Assembly: GCF_003194565.2 (NCBI RefSeq)
Contig: NZ_QICH01000001.1
Coordinates: 62,001-126,000, forward strand
DNA from: Kangiella spongicola
GTDB lineage: Bacteria > Pseudomonadota > Gammaproteobacteria > Enterobacterales > Kangiellaceae
Length of the DNA stretch: 64,000 nt
Direction: 5' to 3'
This document shows positions 17,659-25,418 of the stretch, in pieces. The notes beneath the pieces are model-generated. The model saw nothing but the letters and a program-made list of their open reading frames with translations. It ran no database searches and was not told where the DNA came from. Both the position numbers and the translations under genes were made by a program. Position 1 is the stretch's first letter, and each line of letters opens with the position of its first letter.

Positions 17659-19005
17659 TTACCCCTCCACACTTTCTGCTTGTTGTTTTTTCTTAAACCA
17701 AACATTGGTTGCTATAAAGGCACAACCTATGATGATGAAGATAACGCCTTTATACACGAAGGGAATGTCGCTATCGAAAAATCTAAATATAACCAGCAAG
17801 CTGAACCAGATTAACCCACCATTGAGTAACATTAATTGCCCTCGATTAACCCCTTGTAGCATCAAGAGAACCGATCCTATAAGAATGTAGAGGTTAGAAG
17901 AGATAACAAAAACGCTTTCGTTAAATCTAAAGAAGTAGCCGATGAGGCCAAAGAAGACAAAAACTAAACTCGTTAAGGCAACCCAGTTTGAAGCTGAGAA
18001 TTCTTGGTAGCGCCTTGCTATAAAGATAGAGGTCAAAATCAGGGAGGCAATAAAGAATCCAATAATGGCATATTCATTAAAACTCATGGCATTTTCTACT
18101 TGCCATAAATCGTAAGGCAACGTTCGGCCATACCAGGTGAACATTAAGCTCACAACGCCAATTATGAGAATCCCAAAACTGCTCGGCGCATTACTCCAAA
18201 AGCCATCTTGCTCTAAACCAAACAGCCAATAGCCGAGAGCATAAAATGCACACCCCATAGCGAGAGTTATGTATATTGCCCAGTTATCCAGCGGTGAAGC
18301 ATAGTAACTACTACCGTAAATGATTGAAATAGTTAAACTTATCAATGCCACCCACAAACACCAGTGTAAGAGTATACGACTCTGTTGCTGATAAAGGTGG
18401 TATAAGTGCGGGATGAGAACGATATAAAACAACCAATAAGGCTCACGCTCAAGGCAACATAACCATAAAATAATGCCGCAGATAAGCATTAACGTCGTGC
18501 CAGACCGTAAGAGATATACGATGGGGAGAGTTAAAAACAGCCAGACCACTAAGAAGCGCTCTAAATCACCGTAGATATGATAGGTTTGACTAATCAGAGC
18601 AATGCTAGAAGCTACCGCAAAAAAAAGTAATACCGCGCCAGACTCTCTCACAGCTAGTGATTGAGGTTTATATTGAACGCCATACCAACACAAACTCTGT
18701 GCCAGAACTAAGGGTAAAAAAGATAAGAAGGTGCGCGTGGTTTTTCCAAAGTGCTCCCAGTTGTGTGCTAATAGGAGAATTATTCCACCACCGATCAGTA
18801 ACGAACCTAATGACACCAGAAGTATATTACTCCAGCTAGAAGACCTGCTATGGCCAGGGGAAACACAGATACTTTGATAGCGCTTTAATAATGTATCTCG
18901 AGCATTTGGCTCAATTAATCCTTCATCGAGCCAAGAGCTAGACTCGCGTTCAAACCACCTTAATTGTTCTGAGGAAATTGTTTCTTGCTTGCTGTTATTG
19001 TTCAT
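17659..19005 (-). CDS. DUF2157 multi-spanning membrane protein
   Basis: A 448-residue protein. The cytoplasmic N-terminus (about 1-60) has the DUF2157 hallmark of an amphipathic EQLRWFERESSSWLDEGLI stretch, followed by about 12 or more hydrophobic segments to the end. Function is unknown. It is co-transcribed with the GDYXXLXY gene downstream (2-base gap). A G-rich ribosome site lies just before the ATG. Confidence 0.85.
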   Translation of the reverse strand: MNNNSKQETISSEQLRWFERESSSWLDEGLIEPNARDTLLKRYQSICVSPGHSRSSSWSNILLVSLGSLLIGGGIILLLAHNWEHFGKTTRTFLSFLPLVLAQSLCWYGVQYKPQSLAVRESGAVLLFFAVASSIALISQTYHIYGDLERFLVVWLFLTLPIVYLLRSGTTLMLICGIILWLCCLEREPYWLFYIVLIPHLYHLYQQQSRILLHWCLWVALISLTISIIYGSSYYASPLDNWAIYITLAMGCAFYALGYWLFGLEQDGFWSNAPSSFGILIIGVVSLMFTWYGRTLPYDLWQVENAMSFNEYAIIGFFIASLILTSIFIARRYQEFSASNWVALTSLVFVFFGLIGYFFRFNESVFVISSNLYILIGSVLLMLQGVNRGQLMLLNGGLIWFSLLVIFRFFDSDIPFVYKGVIFIIIGCAFIATNVWFKKKQQAESVEG

Positions 19006-19194
19006 CTATACCCCCTATAGTTATTTCACTATACACCAACTCGTTAGCTCATCCCATCTTCTTGAGTGATACGATTAAGAGTTATAACTCACTGATAAAC
19101 ATCGATTTAAAGCCCCTCTTTCACTATCTGTTCTTCTAAACTTTACCAGCTTCGTGATATAACAGACTCAACTATTTCGAACTAGGTTCTGTTT

Positions 19195-19620
19195 ATGGTG
19201 TTAATTTTAGCCACATCGCTTCTTGTTATCTCTCTGTGCGTTATATCCCACTTAGAGTCTTTGCGCAGGATTACTATATTATGTGATTGGTTAAATATTA
19301 AAGGCCGTTATCGCATAACCATAAGTGTTCTTGTGGCGATCTTGTCGCACACTATCCATGTTTGGTTATTTGGTCTCGCATACTTTTTTATTCTCAGCTT
19401 AGAAAAAGCCAACCAAATAGTAAGCCTAGATGGGCCCGTTTCCAGTTTCTTAGACTGTGTTTACTTCTCTTTCGCCAATTATACCAGTTTAGGCTACGGC
19501 GACTTAGTCCCCGAAGGGCCTATTCGCTTTATGGCAGGAACGGAAGCGTTAGTTGGGCTTGTGTTTATTGCATGGACGGCTTCGTTTCTTTACTTGAAAA
19601 TGGAGCAGTATTGGAAGTGA
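19195..19620 (+). CDS. Two-pore-helix-type potassium channel (Ion_trans_2)
   Basis: A 141-residue membrane protein with three hydrophobic segments and a pore loop carrying the K+ selectivity filter TSLGYGD (GYGD at 100-103). There is no cytoplasmic RCK or cyclic-nucleotide domain, so it is a minimal channel whose gating is not visible from sequence. It ends just before a strong terminator shared with sodB. Confidence 0.88.
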   Translation: MVLILATSLLVISLCVISHLESLRRITILCDWLNIKGRYRITISVLVAILSHTIHVWLFGLAYFFILSLEKANQIVSLDGPVSSFLDCVYFSFANYTSLGYGDLVPEGPIRFMAGTEALVGLVFIAWTASFLYLKMEQYWK

Positions 19621-19628
19621 TATACGAA

Positions 19629-19656
19629 AAAGCCCAGCAAATGCTGGGCTTTTTTA
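19629..19656. terminator. Bidirectional terminator between the K+ channel gene and sodB
   Basis: Stem AGCCCAGCA/TGCTGGGCT (19631-19639 and 19642-19650) with A-runs on the left and T-runs on the right. Confidence 0.9.
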
Positions 19657-19696
19657 GATACTTTGCTACTGTCTAACAGAAGCAGTAACGCTAGGA

Positions 19697-20278
19697 TTAT
19701 GCGAAGTTTTTAGCCGCAAAGTCCCAGTTCACAAGCTCCCAGAAGTTTTTCAAGTATTCTGGACGAGCGTTACGGTAATCTACGTAATAAGCGTGCTCCC
19801 ACACGTCAACAGTCATTAACGGTGTAATACCTGCGTCTGTGATTGGTGTATCAGCATTGCTTGTGTTTACGATTTCTAGCGAACCTGAAGCGTTTTTCAC
19901 CAGCCAAGTCCAGCCAGAACCGAAGTTACCCGCAGCGCTTGCTGTGAATTTTTCTTTAAAGTCTGCGAATGAACCGAATGCCGCGTTGATCGCGTCAGCT
20001 AGTGCGCCAGTTGGCTCACCGCCACCGTTAGGGCTTAAGCTGTTCCAGTAGAACGTATGGTTCCAAACTTGTGCTGCGTTGTTGAAAACACCACCTTCAG
20101 AAGAACGAATAATCTCTTCTAGCGACTTACCTTCGAAATCTGTACCTTCAATCATCTTGTTCAAGTTAGTGACGTAAGCATTGTGGTGCTTACCATAGTG
20201 ATAATTGATGGTTTCTTCAGAGATGTGTGGTGCTAGTGCATCACGTCCGTAAGGTAATTCTGGTAATTCAATTGCCAT
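19697..20278 (-). CDS. sodB: Iron superoxide dismutase
   Basis: A 193-residue cytoplasmic dismutase converting superoxide to oxygen and hydrogen peroxide. Metal ligands H27 and H74 are at the standard positions, with the D/H pair in DVWEHAYY near 157-161. The glutamine in AAQVWNH (Q70) marks the Fe type. Ribosome site CAGGAG precedes the ATG. No Fur box is obvious upstream. Confidence 0.96.
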   Translation of the reverse strand: MAIELPELPYGRDALAPHISEETINYHYGKHHNAYVTNLNKMIEGTDFEGKSLEEIIRSSEGGVFNNAAQVWNHTFYWNSLSPNGGGEPTGALADAINAAFGSFADFKEKFTASAAGNFGSGWTWLVKNASGSLEIVNTSNADTPITDAGITPLMTVDVWEHAYYVDYRNARPEYLKNFWELVNWDFAAKNFA

Positions 20279-20466
20279 GATAATCTCCTGATTTATTCAC
20301 GCTATAAATATAAAGTGTCTATTCTAACACGTTCAATATACCGACCCAATAGAATAAAATTAATAAGGTTATTAATGATTTATAACTTCTTCACAAACCA
20401 ACGAAGCTTTGACATTTAGCTTCATTCCCTTATTATCAAGTGAACCAATAAATCCAATAATATTCT

Positions 20467-21087
20467 ATGAACAGTCTAGTACTTATATGCGCCTTCATTA
20501 TGGGTTTTTCAATCATGACGGTTGAACTTTTAGGCGGAAAAATTTTGTCACCTTATTTCGGCGGTAGCGTCTACGTCTGGGGGAGCATCATCACCATCTT
20601 CATGCTTGCCTTGTCGATAGGCTACCTTGTGGGCGGCAAGTTGTCGCTAAAAGAGCCCAACACCCGCAAATATGGCGTTATTTTTATCGTAGCCGCGATT
20701 ACCACCTTACCACTGGTGATTTGGCACGCAGAGTTATCGGACTGGGTATTTATGCAGATAGAGGATCCGCGTTACGGTTCTCTAGTCACGTCGCTAATCC
20801 TATTCCTCGTACCCACAACCATTATGGGCATGGTCGCGCCGTATTCAGTCAGATTATTAGTCGCTAACGCTGAAAGTAGTGGCCAAACGGCTGGCTTTTT
20901 ATACTTTGTATCGACCTTAGGTAGTGCGCTTGGCACTATTATGACGTCTTTTTACTTGGTGCTGTGGTTTGAGTTAGACAATATTTTATACGGTGTGACT
21001 GTGGTCTTAGCGCTCGTCGGGCTTGTTGCGATACTCTTTCCTAAACCACTTCCTAAAGCTGAAAAAGCGGAGCTTTCCCATGAGTAA
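20467..21087 (+). CDS. Membrane half of a split spermidine-synthase-like protein
   Basis: A 206-residue protein with about six hydrophobic helices beginning MNSLVLICAFIMGFSIMTVELLGGK. This matches the membrane domain normally fused in front of a spermidine-synthase-like enzyme domain in bacterial fused MFS/spermidine-synthase proteins. Here the enzyme domain is the next gene, whose start overlaps this one by 8 bases. No ribosome site is obvious before the ATG. The transport or scaffold role of this domain is not established. Confidence 0.75.
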   Translation: MNSLVLICAFIMGFSIMTVELLGGKILSPYFGGSVYVWGSIITIFMLALSIGYLVGGKLSLKEPNTRKYGVIFIVAAITTLPLVIWHAELSDWVFMQIEDPRYGSLVTSLILFLVPTTIMGMVAPYSVRLLVANAESSGQTAGFLYFVSTLGSALGTIMTSFYLVLWFELDNILYGVTVVLALVGLVAILFPKPLPKAEKAELSHE

Positions 21088-22000
21088 GACCCTTTCCTTT
21101 AGTAAATACAAAATTATTTCATTATTCGCGCTACTTTTAGGCTCACTCCTAATCCCAGCGACTAGTCAGGCTAAAATTCTGGAAGAAAAACGCTCCTTAT
21201 ATCAAAACGTTTACATCATAGATGACATGGGTTTGACTTGTATGCGCTTTCGCAAGAAAAGCCACAATGATCTAAGCCAATCCTGTATTTTTAATGACAC
21301 GCCAGAATACCTTGTCTTTGACTATTATAAACTCGCCATGGGCGCGACCTTCTTCTTAGAAGACCCAAAAGATATGCTGATCATAGGTCTTGGCGGCGGC
21401 GTATTAGTTAATCGCTACAAAGAAGTCTATCCCAAAGCCAATATCACTTCGATTGAAATTGATGACGTAGTAGCACAAATGGCTCGTAAATATTTCAATT
21501 ACACCGATGAAGGCGAACAGTATGAAACCCATGTTCGTGACGGCCGTGTTTTTATCAAAAGAGCCCTAAGAAAAGACAAGCGCTACGACTTTATTTTACT
21601 CGACGCTTTTAATAGCGACTATATCCCTGAGCATATGATGACTAAGGAGTATCTTGAGGAAGTTAAAGGTTTGCTCAAACCTGGCGGCATAATTATGGCC
21701 AATACATTCAGCTCAAGCGCCCTGTTTCATCATGAATCCGAAACCTACCATCAGGTATTTGGCGAACTCTATCAGATCCACTTTGATGACGAAAAGACCA
21801 ACCGCGTTATCGTCGTCAGTAATGAAAAGCTTCCTAGCAAAGAAAAGCTTCTTAAAAAGGCGAACGAGTACAAGCCATTACTATCGCCATACGGTGTAGA
21901 TACCTTAAAAGTATTCGATGCGATTAGCGGTGAGGTCAACTGGGACACGGATGCAAAAGTATTAACCGATCAGTATTCACCTGCTAACTTATTGAAATAA
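21080..22000 (+). CDS. Spermidine-synthase-like aminopropyl/methyltransferase domain protein
   Basis: A 306-residue Rossmann enzyme with the nucleotide-binding GLGGGVLV, the acidic strand end SIEIDD, and YDFILLDAFNSDYIPEHM, all typical of the spermidine synthase fold. The ATG at 21080 has GGAG seven bases upstream, so I prefer it to the ATG at 21023. With this start the protein begins with a charged stretch, a hydrophobic helix and TSQAK, like a signal peptide or membrane anchor. That is odd for an enzyme using a cytoplasmic adenosyl cofactor. Substrate is unknown; true polyamine synthesis is not assured. Confidence 0.75.
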   Translation: MSKTLSFSKYKIISLFALLLGSLLIPATSQAKILEEKRSLYQNVYIIDDMGLTCMRFRKKSHNDLSQSCIFNDTPEYLVFDYYKLAMGATFFLEDPKDMLIIGLGGGVLVNRYKEVYPKANITSIEIDDVVAQMARKYFNYTDEGEQYETHVRDGRVFIKRALRKDKRYDFILLDAFNSDYIPEHMMTKEYLEEVKGLLKPGGIIMANTFSSSALFHHESETYHQVFGELYQIHFDDEKTNRVIVVSNEKLPSKEKLLKKANEYKPLLSPYGVDTLKVFDAISGEVNWDTDAKVLTDQYSPANLLK

Positions 22001-22102
22001 TTATATTATATTTACTGTCGCCCCACTGGCGGGCGCTTGTCGTCACCGTCAGAGGCTGATTTATGGATAATTTCCTCCTGAAACAGCACTAAGGAGAAAA
22101 CA

Positions 22103-22531
22103 ATGATTGTTAAAAAACTGCGCGAAAAGAAACAATGGTCACAAGAGCAACTTTCAATACTAAGTGGCATTAGTGTTCGCACTATTCAACGCATTGAAAG
22201 TGGCAATCGCGCTAGTTTGGAATCACTCAAGTCTCTCGCTGCTGTTTTCGAAACTGATATCGAAACATTACAAAAGGAGATTATCGTGATAGATAAAAGC
22301 ACAGAAGAGTGGAAAGCAAAACCGTTTTGGTTACGGTTCAACCTAGTGGGCATTAGAAAGCGTTCGCACTTAATATTCTTGGAGTACGCTTTTGCCATTT
22401 TGGGTTTAGTTGCATGGCTTGGCGCTATATTTTTCGAGTCGAGCTTACAGCCGTTTGCCCCCGCACTTTTCTTTAGTGCCTATATTACCGCTTGCACCAT
22501 CCGCAAAGCTGATCAAGACAAGGTCTGGTAA
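22103..22531 (+). CDS. XRE-family regulator with two membrane helices
   Basis: A 142-residue protein. Residues 1-58 form a Cro/C1-type helix-turn-helix (LREKKQWSQEQLSILSGISVRTIQRIE). A linker leads to two hydrophobic helices (about 90-135), so the DNA-binding domain is probably tethered to the inner membrane. Ribosome site AAGGAG lies six bases before the ATG. Target genes are unknown. Confidence 0.82.
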   Translation: MIVKKLREKKQWSQEQLSILSGISVRTIQRIESGNRASLESLKSLAAVFETDIETLQKEIIVIDKSTEEWKAKPFWLRFNLVGIRKRSHLIFLEYAFAILGLVAWLGAIFFESSLQPFAPALFFSAYITACTIRKADQDKVW

Positions 22532-22548
22532 ATCCACTAGGTAATAAA

Positions 22549-22577
22549 AAAAGGCGCTGAAACAGCGCCTTTTTTAT
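22549..22577 (+). terminator. Terminator after the XRE gene
   Basis: Stem AAGGCGCTG/CAGCGCCTT (22551-22559 and 22563-22571) with a 3-base loop, an A-run before and a T-run after. It can work in both directions. Confidence 0.9.
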
Positions 22578-22651
22578 TAATTCTACCCGCCTAAAAATAA
22601 GGATTTTTATTCCTAGGCGAGGAGTAGCAATACATAGACTGCCACGGAGCA

Positions 22652-23827
22652 CTATTTTTGAAGAGCTTGATCTAAGTCCTCAAGAATATCATCAATATCT
22701 TCAACACCCACCGACAAACGAACTAGGTTATCTAAAATACCGATTTCTTGACGAATCTCATGTGGTACTGAAGCGTGCGTCATTAATGCTGGGTGATTCG
22801 ATAAACTTTCGATACCACCTAAGCTTTCTGCCAGCGTGAAGATTTTTAGTTTCTTCATAAACTCGTGTGAGTTTTTAGCTGCTTCTTCTTCGGTGTCACC
22901 TTTAACCAGAACAGAAACCATACCACTAAAGCCTTTCATTTGGCTTTTCGCCAGTTCGTGCTGTGGATGTGATTCCAGACCTGGGTAGTAAACTTTATCA
23001 ATCTGCGGGTGGTTGCTTAAGAACTCAGCCACTTTCTGACCGTTTTCGTTATGCTGGCGCATACGAAGTGCTAATGTTTTTAGGCCACGAAGTGCCAAAT
23101 AGCTATCGAATGGGCCTTGTACCGCGCCTGCTGAGTTGTGCAAGAACGCCATTTGCTCACGCAATTCATCATTATCACCAACAATTGCAACACCGCCAAC
23201 CATGTCAGAGTGACCGTTGAGGTATTTAGTCGCCGAGTGCATGACGATATCAAAACCAAAGTCTAAAGGCGTCTGGTTGAATGGTGTTGCGAAGGTATTA
23301 TCCGCTACAGCGATTAAGTTATGCTTCTTAGCGAAATCTGCAATCGCTTGCATATCAACCACTTTCAGCATTGGGTTAGTTGGGCTTTCAACCCAGATCA
23401 TTTTAGTGTTTGGTCTAAGCGCTTTTTCTAAATTGCTTAAATCAGACAAGTTCTCAAAGCTAAAATCTAAGTTTGCAGTACGCTTACGAACTTTGTCGAA
23501 TAAACGGAAAGTACCGCCGTATAAGTCGTCCATCGCAATCACGTGTGAACCAGCGTCCAACAACTCAAGAATGGTGCTGGTAGCCGCCATTCCCGAAGCA
23601 AAAGCGTAACCCTGCTTACCGTTTTCTAAATCAGCGATACAACGCTCATAGGCCATACGAGTTGGGTTCTGACTACGCGAATACTCATAACCAGTGTGCT
23701 CGCCTGGCGCTGGTTGCGCATAAGTCGAAGTCGTGAAGATTGGTGGCATTACCGCGCCTGTGATTGGCTCTGGCTTTTGGCCAGCGTGGATAGTGCGGCT
23801 GGCGAACTTAAATTTCTTGTCTGACAT
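22652..23827 (-). CDS. Cystathionine gamma-lyase / gamma-synthase family PLP enzyme
   Basis: A 391-residue Cys/Met-metabolism PLP enzyme with the PLP lysine in HSATKYLNGH (K201), SRSQNPTR near the N-terminus and the C-terminal SLGGIESLSNHPALMTHAS signature. The family includes cystathionine gamma-synthase, gamma-lyase and beta-lyase, which are hard to tell apart by eye. A cystathionine beta-synthase lies upstream on the same strand, so a gamma-lyase that yields cysteine is the better fit. Confidence 0.85.
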   Translation of the reverse strand: MSDKKFKFASRTIHAGQKPEPITGAVMPPIFTTSTYAQPAPGEHTGYEYSRSQNPTRMAYERCIADLENGKQGYAFASGMAATSTILELLDAGSHVIAMDDLYGGTFRLFDKVRKRTANLDFSFENLSDLSNLEKALRPNTKMIWVESPTNPMLKVVDMQAIADFAKKHNLIAVADNTFATPFNQTPLDFGFDIVMHSATKYLNGHSDMVGGVAIVGDNDELREQMAFLHNSAGAVQGPFDSYLALRGLKTLALRMRQHNENGQKVAEFLSNHPQIDKVYYPGLESHPQHELAKSQMKGFSGMVSVLVKGDTEEEAAKNSHEFMKKLKIFTLAESLGGIESLSNHPALMTHASVPHEIRQEIGILDNLVRLSVGVEDIDDILEDLDQALQK

Positions 23828-23973
23828 ATAATACCTATTGGTTATATCGTGTAGCTTGTATTTGCTCGATAATGACTAGATTCTTATAACATCTAGTCAT
23901 TAACCTTAATTTCAAGGGGTGCTCTTTGGGTTAATCAAAGAGTCTTTCAGGATTGAGCGTTAAACACACAGAG

Positions 23974-24264
23974 TTAAAAGTCCGGACGATTCTTTTCTGC
24001 GAGTTCTTTTTGATACTGTTTAACCTTTCTAAACAAGCTAAATATTTGTTTATGAAAAGGAATCATCAATAAGACGCCAAGTCCCATAATAATCCATGGA
24101 TAGTGTGGCCAGCTAATATATTCAGCCAGCACCCCTGAATTCTTTTCATTAATTAAGTAGATTTCATAACCCGCAAACACTACCAGCGCCATGCCGATAA
24201 CGTCTAGCACCAATAAGCCTAAGGAAATATTGGTGCTTGGCGGTGTTGGTTGCTGCTGTGTCAT
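23974..24264 (-). CDS. Small two-helix membrane protein, unknown function
   Basis: A 96-residue protein with two hydrophobic segments (about 15-35 and 52-70) and a basic C-terminal tail. It begins within the stop codon of the cystathionine beta-synthase gene (ATGA overlap, 4 bases), so it is translationally coupled to that enzyme. I do not recognise the family. Conservation next to the same enzyme elsewhere would be the best guide to a role. Confidence 0.72.
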   Translation of the reverse strand: MTQQQPTPPSTNISLGLLVLDVIGMALVVFAGYEIYLINEKNSGVLAEYISWPHYPWIIMGLGVLLMIPFHKQIFSLFRKVKQYQKELAEKNRPDF

Positions 24265-25229
24265 GATAAAAAGCCCTGCTCTTTCATCCAGTCATCGTTA
24301 TACATTTTCGATAAGTAACGATTACCAGTATCGCAGACAAACGTTACGACGTTCTTCGGCTCAGTCTGATCTTGGCAATATTTAAGCGCGGCCGCGACTA
24401 ACGTACCGGTTGAAGAACCGCCCATAACCGACTCTTTTAACATCAATTCACGCGCTGTATTCAAAGATTCTTTATCAGTCACGGTGTAAGCTTTAGTGAA
24501 CAGGCTCATGTCGCAAATATCGGGGATGAAATCTTCGCCAATACCTTCGATTACCCAACTACCCGCTTCGGACATTTCACCGGTCTCATGGTAGTGCGTT
24601 AAAATCGAGCCTTCAGGATCGGCCAAGACAATATCAATATCAGGGTTCTTTTCTTTCAAGAAACGACCGATGCCAGTAACAGTACCGCCAGAGCCGACAC
24701 CTAATACCACCGCATCAATCTTACCGTCTAACTGTTCCCACATTTCTGGGCCAGTGGTCATGTAGTGCGCGGCTATGTTTGAAGGGTTTGAGAATTGATT
24801 GATAAAATACCAACCGTTTTCTTCCGACAAGCGTTTAGCTACGTCTTGGTAATACTCAGGGTGGCCTTTACCGACGTCTGAGCGGGTGCGCATCACTTCG
24901 GCACCAAAAGCACGCAAGTTATATTCTTTTTCCATGCTCATCTTATCGGGCATGACGATTTTCAGTTTATAACCTTTCTGCGAGGCAACCATGGCTAAAC
25001 CTAAGCCAGTATTACCCGCTGTTGCTTCGATTAAGGTATCGCCAGGTTTGATCCAGCCTTCTTTCTCGGCCGTTTCGATCATAGTGATAGCAATACGATC
25101 TTTAATCGACGCGCCTGGGTTTTGCGATTCAAGCTTACCAAAAAGCTGACACTTGCCCGTGTTCATCTTTTGGAACTTAATCATTGGCGTATTGCCAACC
25201 ATTTCGAGAATATTGTTATAAACTTTCAT
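24261..25229 (-). CDS. Cystathionine beta-synthase (catalytic core)
   Basis: A 322-residue fold-type II PLP enzyme with the PLP lysine in NPGASIKDR and the phosphate loop GVGSGGTVTG. The stretch EGIGEDFIP and the C-terminal NRYLSKMYNDDWM are typical of cystathionine beta-synthase rather than cysteine synthase. It would condense homocysteine and serine. The regulatory CBS-pair domain of some relatives is absent. Together with the downstream gamma-lyase it predicts reverse transsulfuration from methionine sulfur to cysteine. Confidence 0.85.
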   Translation of the reverse strand: MKVYNNILEMVGNTPMIKFQKMNTGKCQLFGKLESQNPGASIKDRIAITMIETAEKEGWIKPGDTLIEATAGNTGLGLAMVASQKGYKLKIVMPDKMSMEKEYNLRAFGAEVMRTRSDVGKGHPEYYQDVAKRLSEENGWYFINQFSNPSNIAAHYMTTGPEMWEQLDGKIDAVVLGVGSGGTVTGIGRFLKEKNPDIDIVLADPEGSILTHYHETGEMSEAGSWVIEGIGEDFIPDICDMSLFTKAYTVTDKESLNTARELMLKESVMGGSSTGTLVAAALKYCQDQTEPKNVVTFVCDTGNRYLSKMYNDDWMKEQGFLS

Positions 25230-25418
25230 GCCGTTTCGATATAACCTTGCCTTTTCTAATGTTGGCGCTACTTTACCACATTCGCGGTTTCAATGAACCT
25301 ACCCTGATAAATCTTAGTTTGCTGTGCCTATCTGATCCAACCAGTCGCCGTTGGAGTGACATCCCTAGTGCCATAAAGCATACTAATCCGCAACTTAGAA
25401 CTACATAAAATTATTACA

